A stretch of DNA of 64,000 bases from Mactra quadrangularis (lineage: Eukaryota; Mollusca; Bivalvia; Venerida; Mactridae). The stretch spans positions 9,982,001 through 10,046,000 of the forward strand of contig CM046304.1 of assembly GCA_025267735.1 (NCBI GenBank), written 5' to 3'. The position numbers were made by a program, and so were the translations under genes. Each line of letters starts with the position of its first letter. The stretch's first letter is position 1. A model generated the notes under the pieces. That model did no database searches and was not told the origin of the DNA. It worked only from the letters and a program-made list of their open reading frames with translations. Below are positions 47,146 to 59,880 of the stretch, piece by piece.

Positions 47146-47388
47146 GTCTGAAAGTCTAGTTCAAGCCCTGCATGCTTTGTGTAAATATTTGCAATTAAAA
47201 CTTATCTCAAGATAAATGAAACGTAAAATAAAATGTTCTGAGGACTGACAACTTCTGATATGTACTAGCTGTGAGATTATGATTTTATATCTAGAACATG
47301 GCTAATGTTACTAAATCCCTATTCAACATTTTATACTGGCTTAAAGATACAGTTTCTTGGAATCTAGCTGGACATTGTACCATTCTGC

Positions 47389-49090
47389 AGCGATTTCTTA
47401 TGCATTCTCTTTCTTATATTTTCAGCAAACCAGCACTTAAATGCACTGCATTGCAGTGGACTACATTAGAAGCTTAGCAGTCAATGCATAAACTGCTTGA
47501 AGCTAAGCTGAACAAAAATGATGACTTGGCTACAAGTTTGTTAATAAACTGCACATTTCATACTAAAATGTGAACTTCCAAAGACAAGAAGAAACATATG
47601 GTTAACTGTGCAACCAATCTCAGAGTTAACTTTTGTGTGCCTGATTACTTAACCTACACATTAAGCCTAAGTGTGACTGAACTGCCAAGTGCCTTAGAAA
47701 GTGTTATTCTTTATGAGAACTTAAAGAGACTTTCAATGTACACACAGCATGTTACCAGTGATGGACTTGATTGCTGTGTGCTGTCAAATTTCAAAGTGTC
47801 AAAAGGATCTGCAAATTCAGAAAATATTGTGACGTGGTTGTAAGTGAACTTCGTGAAAAAGGTTTGAATATAAAAAATATTAGACTGATGGGATGAGTGA
47901 ACAGTGAAGTGGTTAAACGGTTGCAAGAGCCTAGCCAATCACCAATATGTGTACATTATTTAGCACACAGGGTTGCACTGGCCACCTCACAAACAGCAAA
48001 ACTAATACCGGAAATGAATTAATATTCTCGCACAGTGATGAACATTTTCAGATAAGACTTCTTCTTTGAGATCCAATAGACTTAGACTAATCCAATCACA
48101 TGTATCTCAATATGCCTAAACTAAAATATGCAGAAATAAACTCAATATGTTGGATCATTATGGCACATTCTGTTGAAGTCATTAATAGAACTAATCCAGC
48201 ACTCCTTATGGCACTAAAGAGAGAAGCATTAGTTGATGCTGCTTCAATAGCATTACTTCAAGAAGTGCTTCAGTTTCAGTTCATTGCACTTGCACATTGA
48301 ATTATGAATATGATGTTGTTCATGACAAGCCTTTCAAAATAATGCTAAGTGAAACTGTGGATTTAAGTTTAGTGAAGCCATTTGTCCCCAGTGTTAGTTA
48401 AATGATCTTTTGGAAGTTGATGGTGTGGTTACAACAAGGCTTGAGAGCTTTGCTAACATTGAAAATAACAAAGTAATATATTTGTGACTTGTCAGTCTGA
48501 TTATTAAACTGTGAAAAGAAGCATTAAGGAAAATTATCAGTTCCACATTGATAGTGAATCAGAATGTGATGAGAATGAAGATGTGTAGTTGATGATAATG
48601 AAGATGTAGAGTTTTCTCTAGAACTTCTCTATTATGAAAAACAAAGAGGTGCTGTGGACAAGGTAGCTAAATGGATTATTGATAAGCTTGTTTGAAATAT
48701 AAATTACAGATTTTGTTACAATAAAATGTTGGAAGCTATGTGCATCTTAATAACACGAAATATTTCAGCAGCTGTAAGGATCACAAAGTATAGACTGAGT
48801 GAAATAGATATTTTAGAAGATCATTTAGCCTCATTTTAGCCATCAAAGGACAATCTAAAATTGGAGTTTCAAAACTATAAAAAACTTATGAAAGGATGTT
48901 ATCAGGAAGTAGCTATGCCAGCTATGTTAACTATTCTAAGAAGTCTTGAGATGTAGAGAAAATTGCTGTAATAATTAAGCGTTGTTGTGTAATACCAATG
49001 ACAAGTGTTAGTTGTGAATGGGGTTTCAGTATGCAAATCATATTTAGTTGAAGTACAGGACTGGACTGAAATGTAAGGCTCTAAATGATC
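47389..49090 (+). pseudogene. Degenerate hAT transposase, module A2 middle
   Basis: Same content and nearly the same stops as module A1 (40060-41760). It shares changes such as TTTGTGTGCCTGATTAC with A3, where A1 has TTTCTGTGTCTGATTAC, so A2 and A3 are closest to each other here. Confidence 0.75.
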
Positions 49091-49575
49091 TAATAAGAAT
49101 TTCTGAGGATGGCCCAGTGCAGATAATATGGACTATAGTTGTGCTTTACGAAGTAGAAGCTGTCAGAAAACTGTAATCTGTGTAGACACAGATTCAAAAA
49201 CAATAACACTAGCAGGGTATGAACTATCTGTTGCTTATGTAAATGACTGTGTTTAACTTTGCATGCAAGGTAATTTTGATATAATGTGATTGTTTATTAC
49301 ATTTTATATTTAACAATGCACTAAAGATAGATGTAAAATTAAATCGACTGTTTTATTTCGTTTTTATATTTTTTGCTAGTTCTTAAGAATGACAACTTAT
49401 GGCCTCCTCACATCTTGATATTAAAAGCAAATTTCATTGACTTTACAGTTTTACCTCATGTAAACCTAGCTTGTTTCTTTTTTTCCAGAGGAGGAATATA
49501 GATTTGGGAATGGTGAAGTCTATGGTAGACAAAACTCTTAAGTATCATTCAGAAAAGAATTACAGCTGATGGTCC

Positions 49576-50091
49576 ATGGCTACAAAAAGAAGAGACTCTA
49601 ATTTTGAGTGTGGTGTAACTCCTGAAAATCCATCTAAGATGTTTGTTAAAATTAATCATGACTTTCTTCAAGCCCTTAAAGAAAACAAAGACAACTGCTT
49701 CCAGGACAATGATGTAAATGACAGCTTGGCCATCTCAGACCTTAATGATCATGAGGACATCCCTACATTCTACGGGGACATGGAAATGGAATACCTTGCA
49801 GAACACTTTCAGCTTAACTCTGAAGTACTAAATAATGAGTGGCATGGTTGTCTTGAACTCATTAAATTGTCGTTAGCACAAAGATCTATGAGTCGTTTTC
49901 TGGAGCTCTTCTATGAAAAAAATCATGCTGACAAAGGTCTTCTAATTAAATTTCCAAATTTATCAAAATAATCCCTACAGCCAGTGTCCTGCCACTCAGT
50001 ACAGCCAAGGTTGAGAGAGTTTTTCCTGACCATCGTTGTTCATTATCTACTAAGAGGGTGGAACAACTCCTAAACATAAAGTTAAACTGTA
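49576..50091 (+). pseudogene. hAT C-terminal fragment, module A2, cut by insertion
   Basis: Identical 131-codon frame to the A1 copy, then the shifted PTASVLPLSTAKVERVF block. It is broken at TGTA|CC by the element at 50092 and resumes at 52445. Confidence 0.75.
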
Positions 50092-52444
50092 CGGCTAAGC
50101 CAAGATAAAGGGTACCTCTTCAGTCTCACATAGGCCAATTTTCAGACCCCATCAGAGTGCAGATTCTTTTAAGGTAATATACAGACATGTCTATTAGGCA
50201 CTAATTTCCAAAAGATCTTGGATGGAACATGTAGAACAAAAAAGTTAAGAACGGTTGAATAGATGTACCCAAGGGGCCTACGGACTCTACATGGTAATTT
50301 ATATCGCCATACGAAAAATTAGAAAGATGTATATTTCTTATAAAAAATTTGTTATTTAGTTTTATAAACATGTACTTTAAAATTTTGAAGAGAATCCACG
50401 CCCACTCTCTCCTTGTCTGCAACATTTACCGAGGTCGAAAGTGCAAATACCCCCAAAATACACAGGAAAAGTTAAGTTTCAATTTACATATAGATGAGAA
50501 AAAACAAACAAAACTGATCTTTTATATTTGAAAGTATTCGAAGATGTAGGCAACACATTTAGAACATGTTTGATATGAATAATATGGTTTTGCTGACCCT
50601 AAAAAGAAAATTATTTAATTGGAAACCAGGGCTACGGACTCTACACGGTAATTCATATCACCACTAGAAAATTTAGAAAGATGTATATTTCTTATGAATT
50701 ATTTATAAATAAGTTTGATATTTATGTTTTTATCAATTTGGAAGTGAATCTACAATGACTCTCATTGTTTGCAACATTTACCAGGATCAAAAGCGCAAAC
50801 ACCCAAAATACACAGGGAATGTAAAGTTTCAACTTACATCTAGATGAGAAAAAAGAAACAAAACTGATTTTTTTATATTTGAAAGTATTCGAAGATGTAG
50901 ACAACACATTTAGAACAAGTTTGATATGAATAATCATATGTTTCTTGACAAAATAAAGAAAATCATAAAATGGATATCAGGGGCTACGGACTCTACATAC
51001 TGACTTGATTGTATTTAGTAGATTGAAGAAAGTAGTTTAATGTAAATTGACCTGTGGAATAATATTCTTTTGATACAGCATTAATTTTCTGACTTTTGAA
51101 AAAATGAGCAATAATATGAAGAAACAATTCCTTTACTTTATTTGAGAAAACACGAAAAATGTATGTTTTTTAGTAACATAAAATGTCAAAATAAAACAAA
51201 GTCCTGAATTTTCAACCTGTTTCTATGTATATTTCAACAACAAAAATCTATCAAATAAGTTATCTATACACATATATAAGTTTGGGAGTAAAAATACAAA
51301 AGAATGAATTATGTGAAAATTAACATGGGGCTACGGACTCTACACCACACCAGTATCTGTTTCTATCACATATTTAAAGCTGTTTGTTTGGTTTTAAGTG
51401 TAATTATCCTTTAAAAAACAATAAACTTCAACTTACAAACACTACAAATATATATTTAAGTATCTTCTGAAATGTCTAATGTATCAGTTTGACCATTAAA
51501 GAAATCTATCAGAAAATTTATAAATTACGTCAAATTTAACATTATTTTCAACAGAATGAAGATTGTCAAGACATACAGTATTTAGATACATAGCTAGTCA
51601 GCCCAAGTACGAAACTAAGAAAATTAGAAAAGTTTTATACTTGTCCTGTGTGAAAAAAGATATAAATATACCAGGGGCTACGGACTCTACAGGGCTACGG
51701 ACAGCACTTATTTGTCTTTAGATTTTTTTTGTTCTTCTTCTGATTTAATTCCTTTCCTGCATTACCTACATGGCACAACCAAAAACAGAAAACGTAATAA
51801 AACAGCAGCTATGTTTCTTTATATTAAGTCAGCACACAGTTTAAAACAGGGGCTACGGACTCTACATAAAAATTACAATGTTCAGTAGTTATTTTTCAAA
51901 AAGAAAATGCATATGCTCTAAAAAACTTTATTTGTGTTAGATAAAAATAATTATAAACTGTAATAGTAAAAAGGTGATACAAGTGAAATAAAGCAGTAAC
52001 ATTGTTTTAAAGTCTGTCAAAGATGGTAACGTAAAACTCTTACTTGCGTTACAAGGGTACATGTTTACTATTTCATGAATATTTTCTTAAATATTGATTA
52101 TAAATAAATTTCGTAAAAAATACTGTACACCTGTATGTCAGTCAGAGATAGAAAACACATCAAAATAACTGTAACCAACAAACACTTTTCAAAACAACTG
52201 ATGAAAAAAGAACAAAACCTCAGTGAGACTCAAAAACAGTGTAAAAACAGGGTTTTTAGGGAATATAATCCTAAATAATTCAAAAAATGGTAATAGAACA
52301 TATATAAAACTATACATCATCAGAAAGCTCTCAAGATAACGTGTTGGAAAAAAATACTCTTCATTTAATTTAAAATGAACTTTTCAAAATATTTCAATGT
52401 AACATTGGCAAAATCAAAAGGTCCCATTTATCTTGGCTTAGCCG
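50092..52444. mobile_element. Unclassified TIR element with internal ~350 bp repeats (2353 bp)
   Basis: Perfect 18-bp terminal inverted repeats CGGCTAAGCCAAGATAAA, weakly extending to about 25 bp. The 4-bp duplication TGTA (50088-50091, 52445-52448) is proven by comparison with units 1 and 3, which show the empty site TGTACC. The left two thirds is a tandem array: GGGGCTACGGACTCTAC or close variants start at about 50273, 50628, 50980, 51327, 51674 and 51849. The first two units are alike throughout (e.g. ATTTAGAAAGATGTATATTT), later ones share mainly the start motif. No transposase is recognised. A 4-bp duplication does not by itself identify the superfamily. Confidence 0.85.
50273..51870 (+). 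repeat. ~350 bp tandem array led by GGGGCTACGGACTCTAC
   Basis: Intervals between lead motifs are about 355, 352, 347, 347 and 175 bases. The 17-base lead is much better conserved than the rest of the unit in units 3-6, as if it were kept by function or recent spread. A partial extra copy, GGGCTACGGAC, sits directly after the fifth. Confidence 0.85.
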
Positions 52445-53250
52445 TGTACCAAAAGTATGTTTTCCAACCTTCTTCCAAATATTGTGAACAAATATTTTCA
52501 AATGAAGAACAGACGCATTGTAAATTTATTGAAGAATTTGACTTTTGGAGTGTAAATTAGTGTGATTAACTGCATATGTGACAAAAAACTTATAAAAAAA
52601 GACTGTTGTGGGGGATATCTGGTGTTTGTCTCTGACATATCTACCACCTGCCAGATGAGACCCAGAAGGGTCTAAACAGTCAAAAAGAAATGAAATTATG
52701 TAATTTTAGCAATTTGTTAAAATTGTAATGTAAAGATGAAGTATCTTAGTCAATCAGATAATATATAATAAAGAAATAATAAAACACAGACTCACAAACA
52801 CTTTGTTTCATTATTATATTGTTATCTAATTAAAAAAACAATCAACGCATAGGCACATCTAGTGCCATGGCCTAGACTAATGTCCCTGCATAATTGCCAT
52901 AATTTCCTAAAAACGCCCTGCCCTCCCCGAAGTCCAGCTAGAGCTCTGTAACTGTTAGCTATGATATTGACCTATGTGACCAGCTTGTGCTTGACAGCAA
53001 TTTAAACTAATAACAATAATACAGCAATAACAGGGCAATTCATTCCAGGGACAGACAGTGTGGACACTGCACCCACTGGTCATAAAGTATAATTTTATTT
53101 TTCAGTGCAGCATAAGATGCCTTACCTACTTAGCTACAACAAGGTTACAACAGAACACCACTCCCAAAAATCACACCACTTCTCCCCACATCAAGTTCAG
53201 GGAGAAGTCACTTGTCCCTAAAAAAAGATCAGAGATAAGAAGTCAAAAGA

Positions 53251-54346
53251 TGCCAAACACACAACTAATTGATGTTATTGGACAGTTCAATAGTAAAAAC
53301 ACAACAGAACATATAACTAACTGAGGTTAATGGACAGTTCAATAGTAAAAAGATGCCACAACACACAACTAACTGAGGTTAATGGACAGTTCAATAGTAA
53401 AAAGATGCCAAAACACACAATTAACTGAGGTTACTGAACAGTTCAATAGTAAAAACACAACAGAACACACAACTAACTGAAGTTAATAGACAGTTCAATA
53501 GTAAAAAGATGCCAAAACACACAACTAACTGAGGTTAATGGACAGTTCAATAGTAAAAAGATGCCAAAACACACAATCAACTGAGGTTACTGGACAGTTC
53601 AATAGTAAAAAGATGCCAAAACACACAACTAACTGAGGTTACTGAACAGTTCAATAGTAAAAGGATGCCAAAAAACACAACTAACTGAGGTTACTGGACA
53701 GTTCAATTGTAAAAGGATGCCAAAACACACAACTAACTGAGGTTACTGGACAGTTCAATTGTAAAAAGATGCAACAACACACAACTTACAAAGGTTACAG
53801 GACAGTTCAATTGTAAAAAGATGCAGCAACACACAACTAACTGAGGTTACTAGACAGTTCAGTTGTAAAAAGATGCAACAACACACAACTAACTGAGATT
53901 ACTGGACAGTTCATAAGTAAAAAGATGCAGCAACACACAACTAACTGAGGTTACTAGACAGTTCAGTTGTAAAAAGATACCACAACACACAACTAACTGA
54001 GGTTACAGGACAGTTCAGTGGTAAAAAGATGGCAAAACACACAACTTACTGAAATTACTGGACAGTTCAGTTGTAAAAAGATACTACAACACACAACTAA
54101 CTGAGGTTACAGGACAGTTCAGTTGTAAAAATATGCAATAACACACAACTAACTGAGGTTACTGGACAGTTCAGTTGTAAATAAATGCCACAATACACAA
54201 CTTACAGAGATTACAGAAAAGTTCAGTTGTAAAAAAGATGCAACTACACACAACTAACTGAGGTTACTGGACAGTTCAGTTGTAAAATGATGTCAAAGCA
54301 CACAACTACCTGAGTTTATGAGGTTACAGGACAGATCAGCATGATT
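53251..54346 (+). repeat. 52-bp minisatellite m2, about 21 units
   Basis: Unit for unit the same as m1, including the order of variants, showing it was copied as a block and has not re-expanded since. Confidence 0.95.
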
Positions 54347-54945
54347 CTAGCGAGGGGTGATAGGGGCAAGTAGTTGTCTTCTCTGTCAGAACTTCGCTGT
54401 ATTCCAGCTAGGTAAGAGACACATGCTTATTTGAATGTTGTGATGTTAAAAGGATGGATACAGATGTGAAAAGTTTGTGTAATTTGGACAAAGTGGTTGG
54501 AAGCAGCTAATGAGGTAAAAATGCATACTTATTATGTTGATTTTGCTGCAACATTCGGTGAGTAAAACAAATAAGATTTATCTCAATGATTGAAGGGCAG
54601 TAAAGAAATGTGGCCGTTGTTTTTCCAAATATCAGCCACTTTTGTTTGTTTGCTTGATATGTTAACATAGATTTAAAAAGTAAATAAAACTCTAAGAAAT
54701 GTCTCTATCTTCTTGGTTGCAGCCACCCAAACCAGGCACAAAATGTAAAACATCTGCAATCTCAGAAAATGAATCGCCTGCAAAGAAAAGGTTCACTAAG
54801 TCTCTAAATCAGTATTCTTTTGGTTGGTAAATTCAGGACAACAGGGTATGTGGCATTTTAAATTATGCAGGCAGGCAAAAGGCAACAACACGTATGCTAA
54901 GGGACAAGTCCAAGCAAAAACAACAAATCATAGCAGACCGGCTTC

Positions 54946-55517
54946 ATGTAAGTGTTTATCATAACTTATTACTTATTTTACACATGGCTTACGTTACAGA
55001 ATGCCAATTCAACATTTTTATACAGGCTTCAAGGTACAGTTGCTTAGAATCTGGTAAGACTTTGTGCCATTCTGCAGCAATTTCTTATTCATTCTCTTTT
55101 TTATATTTTCAGCAAACCAGCACTAAGATGCACTGCAGTGGACTACACTAGAAGCGCAGTGTCCAATGCAAAAACTGCTTGAAGCTAAGCTGAACAATGA
55201 TGATGAACTTGATACAAGTTTGAAATAAAATGCACATTTTATTGCAAAATGTAAACTTCCAAAGACAAGATAAAACGTATGGTTAACTGTACGTAAAACC
55301 AATCTTGGTGTTAACTTTTCAGAATCTGATCACTTATCCAACACATTAAGCCCAAGTGTGACTGAACTGAAAAGTGCCTTAGAAAGTGTTACTCTTGATG
55401 ATAAGTTGTTGGATATTAACAATTCAGATGTCTATGGACTTATAATTGATGAGAGTGCTGACACTGGGAGACTTTTAATGTACGCACAGTGTGTTACCAG
55501 AGATCCCGTATAAAAGA
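54946..55517 (+). pseudogene. hAT transposase middle fragment, module B2
   Basis: Copy of 45260-45830 with small differences in the AAATAAAATGCAC and ATAAAACGTATGG stretches. It contains the same internally deleted joint between the IIDES block and the C-terminal domain. Confidence 0.7.
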
Positions 55518-55848
55518 TGATTATCTTCAATTTAAGATGATTCTTAAAAATTTTCGTGGTCAATCATTATTAAAATTATGTCAAACTTTGATAACCGAGT
55601 TCAATGAGTTATACCCTGACTTTGTTGTGTTAGCCAAAATCATGGTTATTGCCCCACTGACAAGTGTTGCTTGCGAAAGAGGATTCTCTATCCAAAATCG
55701 TTTGAAAACCAAGGCAAGGTCCTCTATCAAAGATGAGAAGTTATCAAAATTCATAAGAACTATGGAGGAAAGTGTTAAAGTAATGAAAGCATTCCCCGGG
55801 GAGGAACTTGTAGATAGATTTAATAAAAAAATAAAAAGGCGAAAGTAA
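55489..55848 (+). CDS. hAT C-terminal dimerisation domain, intact frame, module B2
   Basis: A 119-codon frame with ATG, ending FNKKIKRRK and a stop. The core is LYPDFVVLAKIMVIAPLTS followed by VACERGFSIQNRLKTKARSS and DEKLSKFIRTMEES, a complete Dimer_Tnp_hAT-type domain as in ZNF862/KIAA1586-like proteins. It lacks the zinc finger and the catalytic centre, so it cannot be a transposase. If expressed it could only dimerise. It is most likely a remnant whose frame happens to be undamaged. B1 has the same sequence with a stop. Confidence 0.6.
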   Translation: MCYQRSRIKDDYLQFKMILKNFRGQSLLKLCQTLITEFNELYPDFVVLAKIMVIAPLTSVACERGFSIQNRLKTKARSSIKDEKLSKFIRTMEESVKVMKAFPGEELVDRFNKKIKRRK

Positions 55849-56262
55849 GAAATCATAATGTATCGTTTGAGTGTGATTGGATTTGAATGGACAAATAACC
55901 TTTGCAAATGCCTTAGATGTATACTCTTGTTTCAGAATAGAACATTTTTAATTTCTTTTAGTGCTTTGATATCATGTGTGTCTCTTCTTTTTAGTGCTTT
56001 GATATTAATTTGATTTGAACATATGTACATATTGTATATATTTATGATAAAAAAGGGAAACAGTTAAACTGGTATCATTCTGTTGTTAGACGTGCAAGGT
56101 ATCAACTAAAACAACTAATATTTGGAGACATATTTGTCTTGTTATGATATTTGTATTTTTGTTATATTAAATGTAAATGAAATAATAATTTAGTTTGAGA
56201 AAACGACTTTGAGTGTTTTGTTGTTATGTACTTCAATGATGGTATACTATGTGATTACTATA

Positions 56263-56402
56263 CAGAGCCAACCAAAATTACTTTTACTCTTTAAAAAAAA
56301 GTTGTTTTTCATTAATGCAATTAACTTTTATGTAAAGTTTTGGAAGAGATAAAAATCAAGTCACACATTTTGAAAGTTTAAAAGAAGTTATGGATGACTC
56401 TG
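56263..56402. mobile_element. Tc1/mariner-like MITE in module B2 (140 bp)
   Basis: Copy of 46576-46715 carried along by the tandem amplification. Confidence 0.65.
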
Positions 56403-56477
56403 TAAATGAGTAGCTCAACTATACTCTTTAAAATGAAATCAACATGCAGGTCAGAGCCCGATAAAAAAGTACATTTG

Positions 56478-56832
56478 TATTATTTTTGACCACATGGCTA
56501 CAAGCTTGATAGGTAGTGACCACGAGGCTACATGATTGCTTGTTAAAATCACTTGGCTACATGAATATAGATAATGACCAATCGGCTTTATGAACAATAG
56601 ATATTGACCACTTGACTACAGCAGGATGTTTAAAAATCACTTGGATACAAGAAGGTAGCTAAAGACCACTTGGCTACATGAACAATAGATGAACCTTATG
56701 GCTGCGATGCTAGATATTTATTGACCACTCGGCGATATGAAGTATAGTTTGACCCCTGAAAATTTTAACTTGACCCCTGAAAATTTGATTTTGACCCCTG
56801 AAAATTTTGACTGAAGGGTCATTGACCCCTGA
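56478..56832 (+). repeat. Irregular short repeats, module B2
   Basis: Copy of 46790-47145. It differs by single bases, for example TTGACCACTTGAC where unit 1 has TTGAACACTTGAC. Confidence 0.75.
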
Positions 56833-57075
56833 GTCTGAAAGTCTAGTTCAAGCCCTGCATGCTTTGTGTAAATATTTGCAATTAAAACTTATCTCAAGAT
56901 AAATGAAACGTAAAATAAAATGTTCTGAGGACTGACAACTTCTGATATGTACCAGCTGTGAGATTATGATTTTATATCTAGAACATGGCTAATGTTACTA
57001 AATCCCTATTCAACATTTTATACTGGCTTAAAGATACAGTTTCTTGGAATCTAGCTGGACATTGTACCATTCTGC

Positions 57076-58780
57076 AGCGATTTCTTATGCATTCTCTTTC
57101 TTATATTTTCAGCAAACCAGCACTTAAATGCACTGCATTGCAGTGGACTACATTAGAAGCTTAGCAGTCAATGCATAAACTGCTTGAAGCTAAGCTGAAC
57201 AAAAATGATGACTTGGCTACAAGTTTGTTAATAAACTGCACATTTCATACTAAAATGTGAACTTCCAAAGACAAGAAGAAACATATGGTTAACTGTGCAA
57301 CCAATCTCAGAGTTAACTTTTGTGTGCCTGATTACTTAACCTACACATTAAGCCTAAGTGTGACTGAACTGCCAAGTGCCTTAGAAAGTGTTATTCTTTA
57401 TGAGAACTTAAAGAGACTTTCAATGTACACACAGCATGTTACCTGTGATGGACTTGATTGCTGTGTGCTGTCAAATTTCAAAGTGTCAAAAGGATCTGCA
57501 AATTCAGAAAATATTGTGACGTGGTTGTAAGTGAACTTCGTGAAAAAGGTTTGAATATAAAAAATATTAGACTGATGGGATGAGTGAACAGTGGAGTGGT
57601 TAAACGGTTGCAAGAGCCTAGCCAATCACCAATATGTGTACATTATTTAGCACACAGGGTTGCACTGGCCACCTCACAAACAGCAAAACTAATACCGGAA
57701 ATGAATTAATATTCTCGCACAGTGATGAACATTTTCAGATAAGACTTCTTCTTTGAGATCCAATAGACTTAGACTAATCCAATCACATGTATCTCAATAT
57801 GCCTAAACTAAAATATGCAGAAATAAACTCAATATGTTGGATCATTATGGCACATTCTGTTGAAGTCATTAATAGAACTAATCCAGCACTCCTTATGGCA
57901 CTAAAGAGAGAAGCATTAGTTGATGCTGCTTCAATAGCATTACTTCAAGAAGTGCTTCAGTTTCAGTTCATTGCACTTGCACATTGAATTATGAATATGA
58001 TGTTGTTCATGACAAGCCTTTCAAAATAATGCTAAGTGAAACTGTGGATTTAAGTTTAGTGAAGCCATTTGTCCCCAGTGTTAGTTAAATGATCTTTTGG
58101 AAGTTGATGGTGTGGTTACAACAAGGCTTGAGAGCTTTGCTAACATTGAAAATAACAAAGTAATATATTTGTGACTTGTCAGTCTGATTATTAAACTGTG
58201 AAAAGAAGCATTAAGGAAAATTATCAGTTCCACATTGATAGTGAATCAGAATGTGATGAGAATGAAGATGTGTAGTTGATGATAATGAAGATGTAGAGTT
58301 TTCTCTAGAACTTCTCTATTATGAAAAACAAAGAGGTGCTGTGGACAAGGTAGCTAAATGGATTATTGATAAGCTTGTTTGAAATATAAATTACAGATTT
58401 TGTTACAATAAAATGTTGGAAGCTATGTGCATCTTAATAACACGAAATATTTCAGCAGCTGTAAGGATCACAAAGTATAGACTGAGTGAAATAGATATTT
58501 TAGAAGATCATTTAGCCTCATTTTAGCCATCAAAGGACAATCTAAAATTGGAGTTTCAAAACTATAAAAAACTTATGAAAGGATGTTATCAGGAAGTAGC
58601 TATGCCAGCTATGTTAACTATTCTAAGAAGTCTTGAGATGTAGAGAAAATTGCTGTAATAATTAAGCGTTGTTGTGTAATACCAATGACAAGTGTTAGTT
58701 GTGAATGGGGTTTCAGTATGCAAATCATATTTAGTTGAAGTACAGGACTGGACTGAAATGTAAGGCTCTAAATGATCTAA
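57076..58780 (+). pseudogene. Degenerate hAT transposase, module A3 middle
   Basis: Same broken content as A1 and A2, with one private change (TTACCTGTGATGG for TTACCAGTGATGG). Many stops. Confidence 0.75.
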
Positions 58781-59262
58781 TAAGAATTTCTGAGGATGGC
58801 CCAGTGCAGATAATATGGACTATAGTTGTGCTTTACGAAGTAGAAGCTGTCAGAAAACTGTAATCTGTGTAGACACAGATTCAAAAACAATAACACTAGC
58901 AGGGTATGAACTATCTGTTGCTTATGTAAATGACTGTGTTTAACTTTGCATGCAAGGTAATTTTGATATAATGTGATTGTTTATTACATTTTATATTTAA
59001 CAATGCACTAAAGATAGATGTAAAATTAAATCGACTGTTTTATTTCGTTTTTATATTTTTTGCTAGTTCTTAAGAATGACAACTTATGGCCTCCTCACAT
59101 CTTGATATTAAAAGCAAATTTCATTGACTTTACAGTTTTACCTCATGTAAACCTAGCTTGTTTCTTTTTTTCCAGAGGAGGAATATAGATTTGGGAATGG
59201 TGAAGTCTATGGTAGACAAAACTCTTAAGTATCATTCAGAAAAGAATTACAGCTGATGGTCC

Positions 59263-59880
59263 ATGGCTACAAAAAGAAGAGACTCTAATTTTGAGTGTGG
59301 TGTAACTCCTGAAAATCCATCTAAGATGTTTGTTAAAATTAATCATGACTTTCTTCAAGCCCTTAAAGAAAACAAAGACAACTGCTTCCAGGACAATGAT
59401 GTAAATGACAGCTTGGCCATCTCAGACCTTAATGATCATGAGGACATCCCTACGGGGACATGGAAATGGAATACCTTGCAGAACACTTTCAGCTTAACTC
59501 TGAAGTACTAAATAATGAGTGGCATGGTTGTCTTGAACTCATTAAATTGTCGTTAGCACAAAGATCTATGAGTCGTTTTCTGGAGCTCTTCTATGAAAAA
59601 AATCATGCTGACAAAGGTCTTCTAATTAAATTTCCAAATTTATCAAAATAATCCCTACAGCCAGTGTCCTGCCACTCAGTACAGCCAAGGTTGAGAGAGT
59701 TTTTCCTGACCATCGTTGTTCATTATCTACTAAGAGGGTGGAACAACTCCTAAACATAAAGTTAAACTGTACCAAAAGTATGTTTTCCAACCTTCTTCCA
59801 AATATTGTGAACAAATATTTTCAAATGAAGAACAGACGCATTGTAAATTTATTGAAGAATTTGACTTTTGGAGTGTAAAT
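59263..59880 (+). pseudogene. hAT C-terminal fragment, module A3, 7-bp deletion
   Basis: Starts like the A1 frame but has lost seven bases between two CTAC repeats (CCCTACATTCTACGGGG became CCCTACGGGG). The frame shifts and ends after 82 codons. The remainder is open again from 59460. Confidence 0.75.

Larger units (their letters stand above)
39931..47259 (+). repeat. Tandem hAT array, unit 1 (7.33 kb)
   Basis: Unit order: module A1 (39931-43560), minisatellite m1, module B1 (44660-47259). The same sequence repeats at 47260 with an offset of about 7329 bases and only scattered single-base changes. It lies in NSRP1 intron 2, with its transposase remnants antisense to the gene. Confidence 0.95.
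47260..56946 (+). repeat. Tandem hAT array, unit 2 (7.33 kb plus 2.36 kb insertion)
   Basis: Near-identical to unit 1 and unit 3. The distance to unit 3 is 9687 bases, the extra 2358 being explained by the element at 50092-52444 plus its 4-bp duplication and a further one-base difference. The insertion therefore came after, or in one lineage of, the amplification. Confidence 0.95.
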
